Of a DNA stretch of 64,000 nucleotides, positions 25,223 to 38,500 are shown piece after piece. Each line of letters begins with the position of its first letter. Positions within the stretch are counted from its first letter, which is position 1. Under the pieces are notes generated by a model that was given only the letters and a program-made list of their open reading frames with translations, made no database searches and had not been told where the DNA came from. The translations under genes were made by a program, and so were the position numbers. This DNA comes from Watersipora subatra (lineage: Eukaryota > Bryozoa > Gymnolaemata > Cheilostomatida > Watersiporidae), in contig NC_088714.1 in assembly GCF_963576615.1 (NCBI RefSeq), positions 65,170,667 through 65,234,666 on the forward strand. Reading direction: 5' to 3'.

Positions 25223-26199
25223 CAGCTATGCTTCACCCTACAAATCCATAAACTTGTTATTTGACACTAGGCAAGAGGACCAACATTGATAGAACCAGTC
25301 AAATGAGACGACTGAGTATTCAGATCCAACCAAACGATATGTTACAGTTTAACAATCCTAAAAACCATTTTCAAATTAAACAAGCTCAACACACCCAGTC
25401 TATAAAAATACATTAATAGTGCACGATTTTGACATGTACTTATATGCTTCTAATATGGTTAACAGCTGATTTAGAGCTATACTTATACCATAGATATTGT
25501 GTTTGAATGCTTTGCATAGGAGGGCTTCTGAAATATGTCTGTTTTAAGTACTTGTCAAGAACAGCAGAGCAACTCGTAGGCCGTTCTCGCTCAACACGAC
25601 AGGACTTGCTGCCTGTGGTTATTGGCATGTACAGTTCTAGAAAAGTCTGTGTATTCAAGCTAAAAGTATTTTTACTTGCAAGCTAACTTTGTAATTCAAG
25701 ACTGTTACATGTTTGAGTGGGTGTAGACATTATATTTGTATTAAAAATATATCAATTATGCATATTTCAACAAAGCCTGATAGAAGCGGAAGATATTTTA
25801 TACCCGTATGATCTGTATCACCATGTAGAGAGTGTAAAAGAAAGAGATATGACAGAAAAGCATTAAATAAAACAGACAATGTTTTGAAATAAACAGCAAT
25901 ATTTATAATCAAAACATTGTCAAGTGGAATCGCTATAAATGTTAAAGTTGCACCGGTCTCGCAGCTGCGCAACGTACAGATGGTCAGTCATGCAGACATC
26001 GCAGAGGAATGCTCACTACTGCTCAACCTATCACTGCAGATGGCCAAACTGGATAAAATAGAGGCATGTAAATAAAATGTATATAAAATAAATTTCATTT
26101 GTCTGTTCATAGAACTACATGTAGATGCGCAATATCAATGTGTAAAGCAGAATTGAGGAGAGCATGCGGTTACTAAAGATAATTTGTGACTAGGATAGC

Positions 26200-26594
26200 C
26201 TAAGCGGTTCCTGCTGATAAATTGAGAGCTCCATGCAGATCATGGACTACCGATACGCCGTCTCGCCCTTGGGAGACTGAAGACTCTATGCTGTGAGATC
26301 TAGATATTTTGTTGGTCAAAGGAGACAACGCGCATAGCTTTGGTAAAGCATTAGCACCTCTGTGCAGGTTGATTTGAGGGTCAGTCACAGCCCTCCTCAT
26401 CAGGAGCTTGTTGCGCTCAATTAAGTGATTGGAGATGTACGATTTGGTGGGAAAGTACGACTGAAGAAAGGCTGCCGATAGCTGACTTGAGGCAGGGTTA
26501 TGTGGAAGGCTGGAAAATGCTGAAGGACTGACGACTCCATTTAAATACGGTGATAGGGACCCAAATGGCATAGATGAGAAGTTTTTCATAAATG
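26200..26594 (-). CDS. BCL11: BCL11-like gene 1, terminal coding exon 14
   Basis: A poly-T tract and TAG acceptor, phase 1 start (makes an Ala codon with exon 13), 130 codons to a TAG at 26202-26200. Encodes [19 protein letters not shown], Ser/Leu/Asn-rich, ending [11 protein letters not shown]. It extends far beyond ZF6, whereas vertebrate BCL11A ends soon after ZF6. No AATAAA was seen shortly after the stop. Confidence 0.75.
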
Positions 26595-29500
26595 CTAAAA
26601 AAAAACAAGAGAATATCAATTGGTCGTCTGTGAAAGACAGGTAAATAAATCCTTGACCGAGTCAAATTGACCATCACCAGAGCTCAGACGCTATCAAACT
26701 GGTTTACTAAAGCCATCACTGCCAGCACAAGAGCAGCACACTCACTTCCTTGCACAGCCCTTGACGAAGTTTATTTTAGTGCTACTAGCCAATAGAGTTT
26801 ACACCTATTTTCTGTCTTTTTTTAAGATAATAATAGCCTAAGTTACTAGACAACTTTTTTCAATGTTCTTTACAGAGGGTGCGTAAAAAACTCACTTATT
26901 TACGCAAAATGTCAGTTTTAGAATGTGGCAATATCTGTTGCAAAGCTGGCAAACAAAAAAGAGCATAGCATAAGATTTGAACTCATGACCTTTACAGCCT
27001 TAATTAAGACCATCGTTTCTAACAAAACGTTTTATTGTTCTAAAATTTTCATCTTTTTCCTCCCAACTTCACTTGCATAATATTCACATGTTTCACAACT
27101 TTTCCAGAAATTAAACATTGTTATAAGAAATAAAGATTTATGATTCAAATTTCAATAGATCTCAGTGCTTCGACAATCTCTAGTCAAAAAAAGAGAATAA
27201 CTCCACCTCCTCTACAAAAATCTGTAGCAAGACGTTTCTACAGCTCCATTGATTAACATAGCCTTACAATAACAAACTCCCTTACTGTGCAGTTTACTAG
27301 AGCTCTGGTTAAACACAATGAGAAAATGCTTTTTTCTTGGAAGCCGGTATTTTGACGTTACGTCCAGTACGCACAGCCGATGCAGCATTTCCTAACAAAA
27401 ATGATGGTCTATGAAGGCAAAAATAAAGCTGGCACATCTGTGATTGGCTAAAAAGTCGATTATAATGACCATGATTCTATTTTATTAATTTCTAACGTAC
27501 ACTCGTTTAGTTTAAGTTTTACATTTGAATGACGATGACATCACGGCTTCTTACAAACAGCTATTAATATATTAATATATAGACAGTGATATTATCTTTT
27601 TGTAACAGACATGTAACAGCTACTAGTATCCTTTGGAACTGTTCGTGAAAAATTTTAGATACTTTTTTCGGCTATTAAATCTGTTAAAAACCTTTTTTCT
27701 ATATCTTATGTTCTGAACCTAAAGTATTTTTGTACTTGGCCGCTGTCATCATCAGCAAGTAGCATTGTTTAAATAAGGAAAATATGGCAATGGAATTATC
27801 TACACAGAGACTACGGCTATGACAAATTTATGATCCATATTAAATAGTAAACACATGATACTTGAGTACGGGTCATAGGAAATTCAAAAAAGATGTCATG
27901 ACCTTCTCATAGCTAAGGCCAATTACATTTGTCATCGCAAAGCATCATTCAGTAGCATCATAGTATGTACCTGCAAACAATGTCTACAGTAATGCATTGC
28001 AATGCAAGTTATGTTTTAAAGGACAAGACTTGAGCGTCTTCCATTTGATAGATTAAAGCTAGCAAGTTTGGCTTCAGAGCACAAAGCCGGGTCGCCTCAA
28101 TTCCTAGAATACTATAACTTTATTAGAAATATTTACCCAGTTGCTGGTGGGCTAGTTGGGAGGCGAACATGGGTTCAGAGAAATGCTTGGAAAACACTTT
28201 TCCAAAAGCCCTTTGATCCAAAAATTCCTTAGACAGAGTGTTGAGAGGTGTGGTGAGTGCTTGGTTTTTGATTGGCAGCTGGTGTGACGGCACACATTTT
28301 CTCATGTGCCTTTCCATAGTGCTGAAACATTTCAACAGAATTAATCTAATCATTTACAAACCGACAGCAGAATGTTCTCTGAGGCAAAATTATGGATAAT
28401 TTACCTATCAGCAAACTTGTTATAGCTCATTCCATTTAAGTGCTAGTAAGTTTAAAAAGATTTGTAGCTAATAAAGATTAATGGTGTTTAGTCAGAGATC
28501 ATTGGCTTTTAATATCATGCCACACATCCTAGTTTAGATGTCATCTTGGTATTTGACAAAAAAATTATTCAGCAAATACACGCTCGCAAGTCGCAAAGAA
28601 AACGAGTAGTTTTTAATGTAGATCAGTAAAGTTGTAGCTCTCTTGCAATTTTTTCAAATGCATTTGAATATATGGCAATAGTTGAATAAGAATAAAAGAC
28701 TTAGTAATAATCGTAATGATATCAATGTGAGAGAGAGAAGCCAACTCACGCTGGATTTTGGAATGTTGCATTGCAAAGTTGGCAGCGGTTATTCCCTCCA
28801 TGAGTTTTTTTGTGTCGAGTCAACTTGCTGGACTGAGCGCAGGCGTATGGACATAAGTTACACTTGAATGGTTTCTCTCCCGTGTGGCTTCGTCGGTGCA
28901 CCTTTAAGTTGCTTTTATTTGCAAATACCTGTAATTGTCATTTTTAACTTATCAAGTTTTAAACTTGGAAGAAAAACTTCCGTTTGAAGTTCTCTTGATG
29001 TTTGTTTGTACGCAGTAAACCTTTTGACAAGTTTTTTATTGTTTGATAGTCTTTGAGGGCTACAGACAAACTAAATTTTATCCATCAATATTTCTGAAGT
29101 AAGAATAATATTACTACTTTTATCAGCAGTAATAACAACTTAAGGAATCTCAAAAGCAAGTTGTCTGCTGAGCACTAAACATTGGAATGCAATTGTAGTT
29201 GGCCAGGCTTCAACAGCAGCGGTTGAAATTTTTAGCAGCCAGCAAAACGATTTCATCCTAGAAATGGGGTTAAATATGTCTTATTTCTAAACCGATAGCT
29301 TTACCTTTCCGCAGTATTCACACTTGTCAGTTTTGCTGCCGTGAGGGTTATCTACCCTTGTCTTGCCTTCACCATTTATCAGCTCGGCCATCGTAGGAAC
29401 AGACTCGGACGGCACCCCGAGTGTCTCGGAACCCCATGAGTTCAAGTTCGGGAGCAGTTGGCTTCTCCAAGGAACTGCAAGAAATAGAGTTAAAATGTAA

Positions 29501-32500
29501 CAATGAGGAGTGGATATAAATGTGTCTACAGGAATTCATACCATAGCCTTATGAAATCATAGACATAAGGCTCATAGCCGTGAAGTTCATAGCTTTAGAG
29601 ATCATGTCCTTAGAGATCATGGCCTTAGGAATCATGGCCTTAGAAATCATAGATTTAGTGTTCATAGACTTAAGAACTTATAAAGTGGTATAAGTGACTC
29701 AATCTTTCATCTATTGCAGCTTTTAAAAATCACTTAAAAATCATTTTCTTAATATCGCTGAACAGGAACAAAAACTTAGGCCAAAGATATAGCAGAGGTA
29801 GTGAAACAAGTCTTAGCAAGTGAGTTCCAGGCTAGTTCATATAATAGTTACTAGTTCACAGGCTAGCTCTTATAGTAAAGGATGCCGACTAGTGACTCAC
29901 AACTCTAACAACCAGAATAGCTCTGTGTCATTCGCAAGGCTATAATACATGAGTTAGTGGCTCACAAATATCAATGCATAGATGGTTTTTTTAGCCCCAG
30001 CAATTTTGATGTAAAAATGGTAAATGTGTGGGTTACAAGCATACCGCTGGGCATTTGGAGAGATCTAGTGAACAGCTCTTCGCTGCCATGTCTTTTCAAC
30101 GCATTCATTGAGTAAGGGAAGTATTCATCTGACCTCCTACATTTGGCCATTGTAGCCTCGCTATCATCGCTTGACCTGACTCGGACAGGCTCTGATCGCT
30201 TAGTTTCTGCAAAAAAGAAATTAAAATTTATTAGAAGCGTGACTAATAATTTAAAATGATAATTAGTTGGAGTTAATAGTACTAGCTCTAAGGCTAACTA
30301 GTAATAATAGGGCTAAATGATAGTTAGCCACTAGCATTATCAATAACTAGCCTTTAGCAATAATAACAGTAACTATTATGGTTACTAGCTGAACCGGACG
30401 TAACTTCCAGCATTTAATAGGTGAAACTACCCAAACTATACAAACCAGTGCTTGGAGGAGTGTATCGTTGATCGGCCATAAAATCCACATCTGGCTTTGC
30501 TTCCTGTACCTTACTTTGGTTCTCGACCTGTTATAAACACCAATGGCAGTATAGCAATACACAATATAGTAATTTTATAGGAAAACTTGTGTTAGCTAGT
30601 GAGTGTAACACAGATGCAGCTGGTATGCTATGCTTCAACATACCCTAGACTGTGTTACAAGAGATATGTCTTGCTCGATCGTCAGGTCCATTTTAGAGCC
30701 TTTATCGCTTTCACTCATTTCAGGAGATGGAGTGAAGTCGCAACTTCTCATCTGGGTGGAGACGCTATCTAGCTCCTCTACAGCTTTCATATCTGTTAAG
30801 AGCAATGACTAACATGAGTGATTCAGGTCTGAGCTGGCTAAAGTGAACTGATGCTAAAAATGTTAATTAATTTTACTATTTTAATATTATTTTAAAGATT
30901 TATATTATTTAGATATTATATAGTTAAAATATTTTGTGTAAATATTCTTGTGATGATTCTCGCTGCTTGGTTAAAGCATCAAGTTTCTTAATGCCAATTT
31001 TACTCCATTGGTAAAATTTTACCATATTTTTCATGAATTGAAACATCTTTAAGTTTTTCCTGGTCCGTCAGCCATACGAGACATGTGTTGATCTTTTGTG
31101 GCAAAAATGAATTTGTTCTTGCGCATAATGTACAATCTTTTTTACACGCAATAATTCTGGACTCAAATACTACCTTCATTAGAAAACATTGTTTGTGAGT
31201 TATCTTCACTTGATTGTTAAAAGATTTGAAGTTGCTTGCACTATGTAGGGCTCAAAATGGTACTATTGATGTAGCTTTTAGCTGTCAAATGACAGTTTTA
31301 AGAGTACTAGCAGTATTAGCTTCAAGGCTTCAGCAACAATATTTAGCAGACTAGCGAAGCATCCTTAATTTCGATCCAACAATCGTTGAAGGTGAAAACA
31401 TTCTCGCAGATTTTAACAAACCAATGTTGGAGTGAAAAGCTGACAAGTTTAATTAAAACCAGTGCTACCTGTCTGAGACAAAGATAAAAGTTTACTTGGA
31501 CCTCTGAGTATGTTTGATTTCAATTGAAATCATTCAATTCAATTCGGGTTGAAAAACATTCACGATTTGAGTCGTTTTCATGAATCAAAACTGAGTTGCT
31601 TTGAAGTAACAAGGTTAGGCTATATTAGACTCAAAAATTTGATAGGTCCAAGAGAGACTTGTTTAACGCTGCCAGGGTGTCGCATCAAGTGCTCTTTCCT
31701 ATCCATTGTTGTGATTTCGTGACCAATTTGGTGCCAGTGAGTGATACTTTGTCTAACCAAAACAGACCAGTGCCGTGTTAATTCCTGGAAAGGCTGAGTC
31801 ATGCGGGTGAATGTTGGCTATGTTGAGGTCAGGTTGAGGCAATGATGCAATAGTTAGTAAAGGAGAAAAGTGAGAAAAGATGGAGGGGTAGCCGAGATAC
31901 CAGATAAATGATATCTAGTGCCAAACCTTTAATAAACTATAGGTTTATAAGAGTAAAAAAATGTTTAGTGATTTCTTTATAAAAGATAATCCAGGATAAT
32001 CTTAGGATGAGAGATCTAAATCGTAAGATTTGACTGATCAAAAATAAAATTTTACACTAAATTCAAAGAATAACATATGATATAAAAAAGGAAAAATTAG
32101 TGGTAGTGAGAATATGACCTCAAAGTATAGTGTAAATACTACAAAATGATTCACAGAAAACAGGAAATGATGCTAAACTGATGAGGAATTGTAATTACCT
32201 TTATAATCTGCTTCTGCCGTCCATTCTGGAATTCTCTCCTGCAACAGAAAGGTTATAGGTTAGAGCGAGCACCAAAGCTGGGTGGAGACAATGCGGTAAG
32301 CAGTGGTCGATGCGGTAAGCAGTGGTCGTCATTGCTCAGTATATGCTGGATTATGGATAGCTGGGAAGAAGGCTGATCATTCTGTGGTCTTATAATGGTC
32401 AACGCGGTAAAGGAAGGGGACATTATGTAACCAATGGTAGTTCTGGCACGTCCCATGGAAATTTAAGTCATCAGTCATTCTTCCACAACAGCACATTCCT

Positions 32501-35500
32501 CTTTTTATTTGGCATGTCTGAGCTTTTAGAATGTGACTAGTAGATAGGCAAAAGAAAGCAGAAAGTTGGGGGGTAGTTGGGCGTGTCCAATACAGTAAAT
32601 ATTCACCATAAAGTTTCACAAAATGTAGCGATTCTCTGCCAAAATCTGGGTGCCTTCTTCGCTACTAATTAAGTGTACATAGACATATGGACAAGAGGCT
32701 AAACATGTATAGTACAGGTGCACTATTGATCTGTTTAACGGCGTTGGCCTGTCCTCCTTATATATCCCGATTATAGTAAAATATTCCAGGCCAGCGTTAT
32801 GGCTAATTCCCTGATGACTTACATGCAAACATTAACGGGCTGTGAGCCATGGTATAGGAATGGTACGTATTGATAGCGCGGGAGCCACTGGTGGCCCTGT
32901 GCATTGACCATTTGTCTCCCGCATAGCAGCAAGACAATGCTCTCTCAGCTACCCGTTTCCCTCGTCCTACCTCTGGGAATAAATTACTGTTTAAAGGCTA
33001 GAGAATTCTGCTGAAGCGCATGTTGTGGGTAAGCCCTGGCTTGAGGCTTCGTAAAGGAACTTCTCTAGAAGGCCTTGACAGCAAGGTCTTCCTCCCTCAA
33101 TCAATAATGGCAGCTAGAATTGATCTTGTTTAAAAGTTGGTCACCCCTCAGATGCTTCGAGTTTCTATGTCAATCAAATGGTTTCACACAGAACTATGCA
33201 TAACGAAATAGACTTGGCTTTCTGTTTGATTTTACTTCAAGGTTAACTTTAGGTCAAAGTTAACCTAAATGGTTCCATTGTAAACTTTATGCTTAGCAGG
33301 GTAATGCTTTCATGGTAATTGCTTCTATGTTTAGCATTTACATCCTTTAACCACTTGAACCCTGGACTTGTTCCAAAGCTTTTTAAACCAGCAGTTCCAG
33401 CAATAATGATAACAATAATAACCCTTCAAGCAGAAGTATTACGAGTTCTCTGAAAAACTGTGAAGAAGTTTAAAACAGAAGTTATGAGAGAGGATATCCT
33501 TCCTGCTATCAAACATACATTGCTTCTAGGTTCACTTTATTAGCTTTCTGAGACACTGTCGTTTTACAAAGCTTACATAAAGTCACTTCAAATTGATTAT
33601 ATCGCTTCCAATTGCTACATTTTCTCCTCAAATCATTAAAAATATACGTATATAACTTGTTCAGTTTTGTGGCACCAGCTTTGTAAATGTAGGTAGAAAT
33701 AGCCACAGTAGATGCACCAAATAAGTGATTGTTGATGGAGACCCGCTCACGTCTGATAAGCACTAACCCAGCTACCTTCAATACCATGAGGGGTTGGGTT
33801 TCTCCTTGGCCCAATGGGAAACAAACAAAATTCTTTTATTACAAAATCAGCAGTTCCTTATGTTGTTTTTATTGTACTAGAGTTACATTGATTGATTACT
33901 ATAGAACTTTAGGAAATACGCAACCTAAGGAAAATTCTTGCTGTCTTAGTCATTAGGTTTCCATGAGATGGTGTTATTCAAATATTTTTACCCAATTCTA
34001 GTAGCAAATAATAGTGTATCTATTGCAACATCCAAAGAATTTTAAAATATAAGTTGTCTCCACTACTAGATATTATTATTTACTGGCGTCATACACAAAA
34101 CATTACAGTACATTACATACACAATACAATCGCATAAATATGGACTTTTATTATGGTTTTTGGAATCGGTATTTGATCGTAATGCAAGGCTTGAACAAGA
34201 CATTTTTAACCCTGAAGAACAAAGATGCTCTAGAGTCTAGACGAAGGGGGTATATCACACCCCTCGCAATCAAAGGGGCACTACAATGGTTGCTGTCTTT
34301 GTGGATAAATGCTTGTATATTGATGCAATACAATCTATGGCTTGAGTTCCTTATAAATGACTTAAAGTTTATAGACTGCAGCAATTGAATAATTGTTTTG
34401 TAATAGATGCATTGAACTCAAGCTAAAAATGGTTTCATTGGATTCGTTTGTCGGTCATCAATAGAGTAATTTGCCTATCGCTGCAGGCAGCATATAGTGG
34501 ATAGCTTTATGCTCATGGAAACTAAACAAATGCCCATCCTATACCTCGCGCTACAATAAATACTTTTTTCGTATCTGTTCCACGGACCTCTCCAACACGG
34601 GTGCAGAAAATCTAAAAGCACCCTAGATCTGTTTCCGCACGAAATTATTTTCAAATAGTGTACCGCTCTCAATTATCAACCTCGACTGAAATTAGGTTTT
34701 TTTGATCAAAGCTCTCTAGGAGTTGGCGAACACGGTATGCTGCCAACAATGGAAGCATAACGTGTAACAAGTAGCATGAAGCACTGAGATGAAGTGCTGA
34801 CCATGGCCTTCAACTAACATCAAAATTAGATATCGCTTTTATACGACTGGTCGTCTCTTTTATATGACTGGTCGTTTCTTTTATACGACTGGCCGTCTCG
34901 ACCCGGTAATGTACAATATTTGGTATACTGTATCACTAAATAGTCCACAGGAAAAGGAGTCAGAAAAAATGTGGTGAGTGTCACAGAGGAACATTAGTAT
35001 ACATTTAATATATGACACTAATTACTCCTGTTTCAGTGACCACAGTTTCTAAACAGTGAGCAGTATGTTAAAACCATTGCTTTCCTCACATGCAAGTATT
35101 TCACGGCATCTACTACTTAGCTAATCATGAAATGAACTGCCTGTTATTTTTAGACATCATTTAAGTGAGTTTTAAAAGACATCTAAAACAATCTAAACCT
35201 AAAACTAATGGAAGTTGGAAATATATCCTAACAGTGTCTCGCTATCAGCCTTTCTATTCAACCAGTCAGCATTCGAAAGACTGCAGCAAGGACATCTGTT
35301 TACAAGCAAGGAGGGTTTGAAATATGGAATAGAGAAAAGTTACGGGATAAACAAACATCATATATGAAACATACTTTACATTGTTGAGTCACGCTAATCA
35401 GAAAGCTTGAGGAGACGTTTGGGTGAGTCGGTTGTATTCTGATATGTAGGATAGTGAGGTAGAGATTCAGCAAAAGGATAACTTTCTCAAGTCTGGTAAC

Positions 35501-38500
35501 ATTTTGGGACCGCTCCATGTGCACAAATTTTAACATATGTATTTCTAACCCTAGGGATTTATAAGTACATTAATCAGTTAGAGAACTTGAGCGTTGTCAG
35601 CGCTGTCAGGTTGGAGTCATCTCCCTTAAAGATAAACTTACACAAAATTTTTGTAGATTTCATCAAAAAGTATCTGCATTTTTCTATCATTTGTAATTGT
35701 CTCTGACGTTTGAGGTGATCTGATCGCTGAAAACTTGATCATGATTAAGACACATAGATCAATCGAAAGTGCGATTATGACGTCTGATGCTTGCACAGAG
35801 ACCGACGGAATAGAGACGCGTAACGCTTCAACTTGAACACAATAGCCGATGTCAATTATCAATAATAGCCGTTATCAATTATCAATAATAGCCGTTATCA
35901 ATTATCAATAATAGCCGTTGTTAATTATCAATAATAACCGTCATCAGTTATCAATAATAGCCGTTATCAATTATCAATAATAGCCGTTATCAATTATTGC
36001 GACGATAACAACCAGTGACGTCATTTTTCACATGTAACTTTTCTTCTGAACGGTTTAATGGCGATCAAGTATTATCGATTTTAATTTAGAGATATCCTGG
36101 AAATCAGATCACCTCAAACATCAAAAAAAATTGTAGATGTAGAAAAATACCGATACTTTCTGACGGAGTCGAGAAAAAATTGTGTAAGCTGATTTATATA
36201 TTAAAAAAGGCTATTTATAGCAGCGCTGATATCGTTCTTTTACCTTGTGCTTTCAGCTCTAAAGCATGTATTGTAGCGTGTATTGTAGCGTGTATTGAAG
36301 TATAACGCTAAAAAAGTTTTGTATTATCAAAATTAACAACAAACTATTCTGTATTCAAAGAGTTTTCATTTTTTGCAAAGCGGCGCATATAGTTATCACA
36401 ATTTAATTTGTTTATTTCACCTAGAACAAAAAGTTAAAACTTTTCTGTTATTGTGAGCAGCACTTCAGTTCTTTTGAAAGTTTGTTGAAAAGTAAAGACT
36501 TGAGGCTTTCATCCAATCAAAAGCGGCCTATCATTGCGCAAACATCAAGGCAACCAATGACGACCTCAAAATGTTTTATGTCTACTGTGGACAAACAGAT
36601 CTAAAAATGGCTTCATGATTTAAATAATTAGTTAGAGCTCGAGGGGTGAAATGTTACCTAGCATTATATTTATTCTCAACAAAGTTATTTTTTAAATTAC
36701 AGCTTGCGAAAGTTTGTTGCAGAGATTTAATTAAGTAGTTGCCACAAGTAGTGACTTTCTCGATTTATGACAAGATTTTTTATTCAACTGATTTTAAAAT
36801 CCTTTTTATCACCATTTTATTATTGGAACAGATTCAGGTGCACAAATACGGAGCTTCTCGGAATGTAATAAATCAAATGCAACCAGGTTAAAATACACAC
36901 TCCGTATAACCTTTGATCTCTTTCCAAGCTGCGCCGACTTGTTCAAGATCTCATCAACGGCTGCCCTCTTCGCTACTTCCTGGGAGCTGACGATGCTTGG
37001 CACAGCCTCTCACGCTCCGAGGGTCGAAGCAGCACAAGAATGACTCTTACGTAACAACAAATACGTGATTTAGCAACCATTTGCTCTTTGGTATTAATTA
37101 ATCGTGTTGTACTTCCTTATTTATATCTGCTGGGAACATTACATCAGGCTATTAACAGATCAATTATTTGCCAATTTTACCATAAACATATTGTTTTGGT
37201 AAAAGTGTCGAAAGTCAATTTTAGTAGATGTACTTGTGATGACTACTAGATCAGTTTTATGCGCTGTCCGCTGCCGTAAAGACAATTGTGTATATACTTT
37301 TTTTCTGTGCTTCAGTGACACGCATGACGATCTCTCAAGGCGTAGAGGACTGCCAGCGTGCTAGCTAATATAATAAATAGAGAGTATGGTATAATACATA
37401 GAGAGTCTAATATAATACATAGAATATAATACATAGAGAGTCTAATATAATAAATAGAGAGTATGGTCTCCTTATTTATAATAAATCTGTTCTTTAATCT
37501 TCCAATTTTTTCTGTTTAAAAATTTTTATGAGATTATGATGTTGTTTTCTAAATGTTGCTTTATAGAATCGTTTAGTCATCCAAAACAAGTTTAATAAAA
37601 TAAAAAACGGAAAGATGGAAATATTTTAAGTGATTTAGTCTGGTAATCAAATTTAGGAAATGTTTTTAAAATGAATTTTTGTCAAAAAAGGGCATAATGC
37701 AATTTTATAATGACTTTAAAATAAGTTGTGTTGATCCGTTGTCATGGTGACAACAGGTTTTGATCATCCCTTTGTAGTATCTGTTTTAGGGATGTGGTGG
37801 GTAAAAAAGGCAAAAGGAATGAAATAAATGATATATTAAAATTTACATTTAACTTTTTAAAAATAAGTAATTTTAGCTTTACGTTCACTTTATGTGTACT
37901 GTGTATATAACTCATAGATACCATTCACCTACGGAGAGCCTCTACTGATAATTATTGTGTATTTGGTAATTCAGAAAATCGACTAAAAAATCTTCCAACT
38001 TCTAGGTCGGTGACCAAGTGAACATTTTTTGAGTCAACCCTGGGAATACATCCATTATTTTATTATAACTATTATTTACTGACAAGGTGATGCGTAGCAA
38101 AGATGCACTCCAGTATGATGGGAAGCTAAAGGTTGGAGTCATATATTGAGCAGTCTAGTTTTTCACCCTAGCCATCTTCAGGTTCATGTAAAACTCCATT
38201 GTTACACTGTATTCTCTAAAGTATCGGTAATAGTACAGTTGAACATCATCATCTGAGGCCAGAATATTCACTGGTTCTGCATTAAGAGGTTTTTTGTCGA
38301 TCATAGAGACTGGATGTTTTCAGAGGATTTGTCTGTTGTATTTACTCCCTCTCAATCAGTTTTTATCTATTGTCATTTGCATCAAATCATTCTTTTATAA
38401 CAGCACGAAGATTGTTTTTTACTATAAGAAACGACTAAAACATGTGCCAACAACCATGTTGTAAACAAGGTACCACAAAATTCAAACTTTGTCACACAAA

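Larger units (their letters stand above)
32239..36910. other. Intronic stretch of BCL11-like gene 1
   Basis: Apart from the two small minisatellites (34837, 35841) nothing coding was recognised. Overlapping frames at 34140-34388 on both strands look like chance. Confidence 0.4.

Noticed and set aside
32830..32990. tRNA-like sequence on the minus strand (GTAGCTGAGAGAGCA)
   Set aside because: A box only; no acceptable B box.
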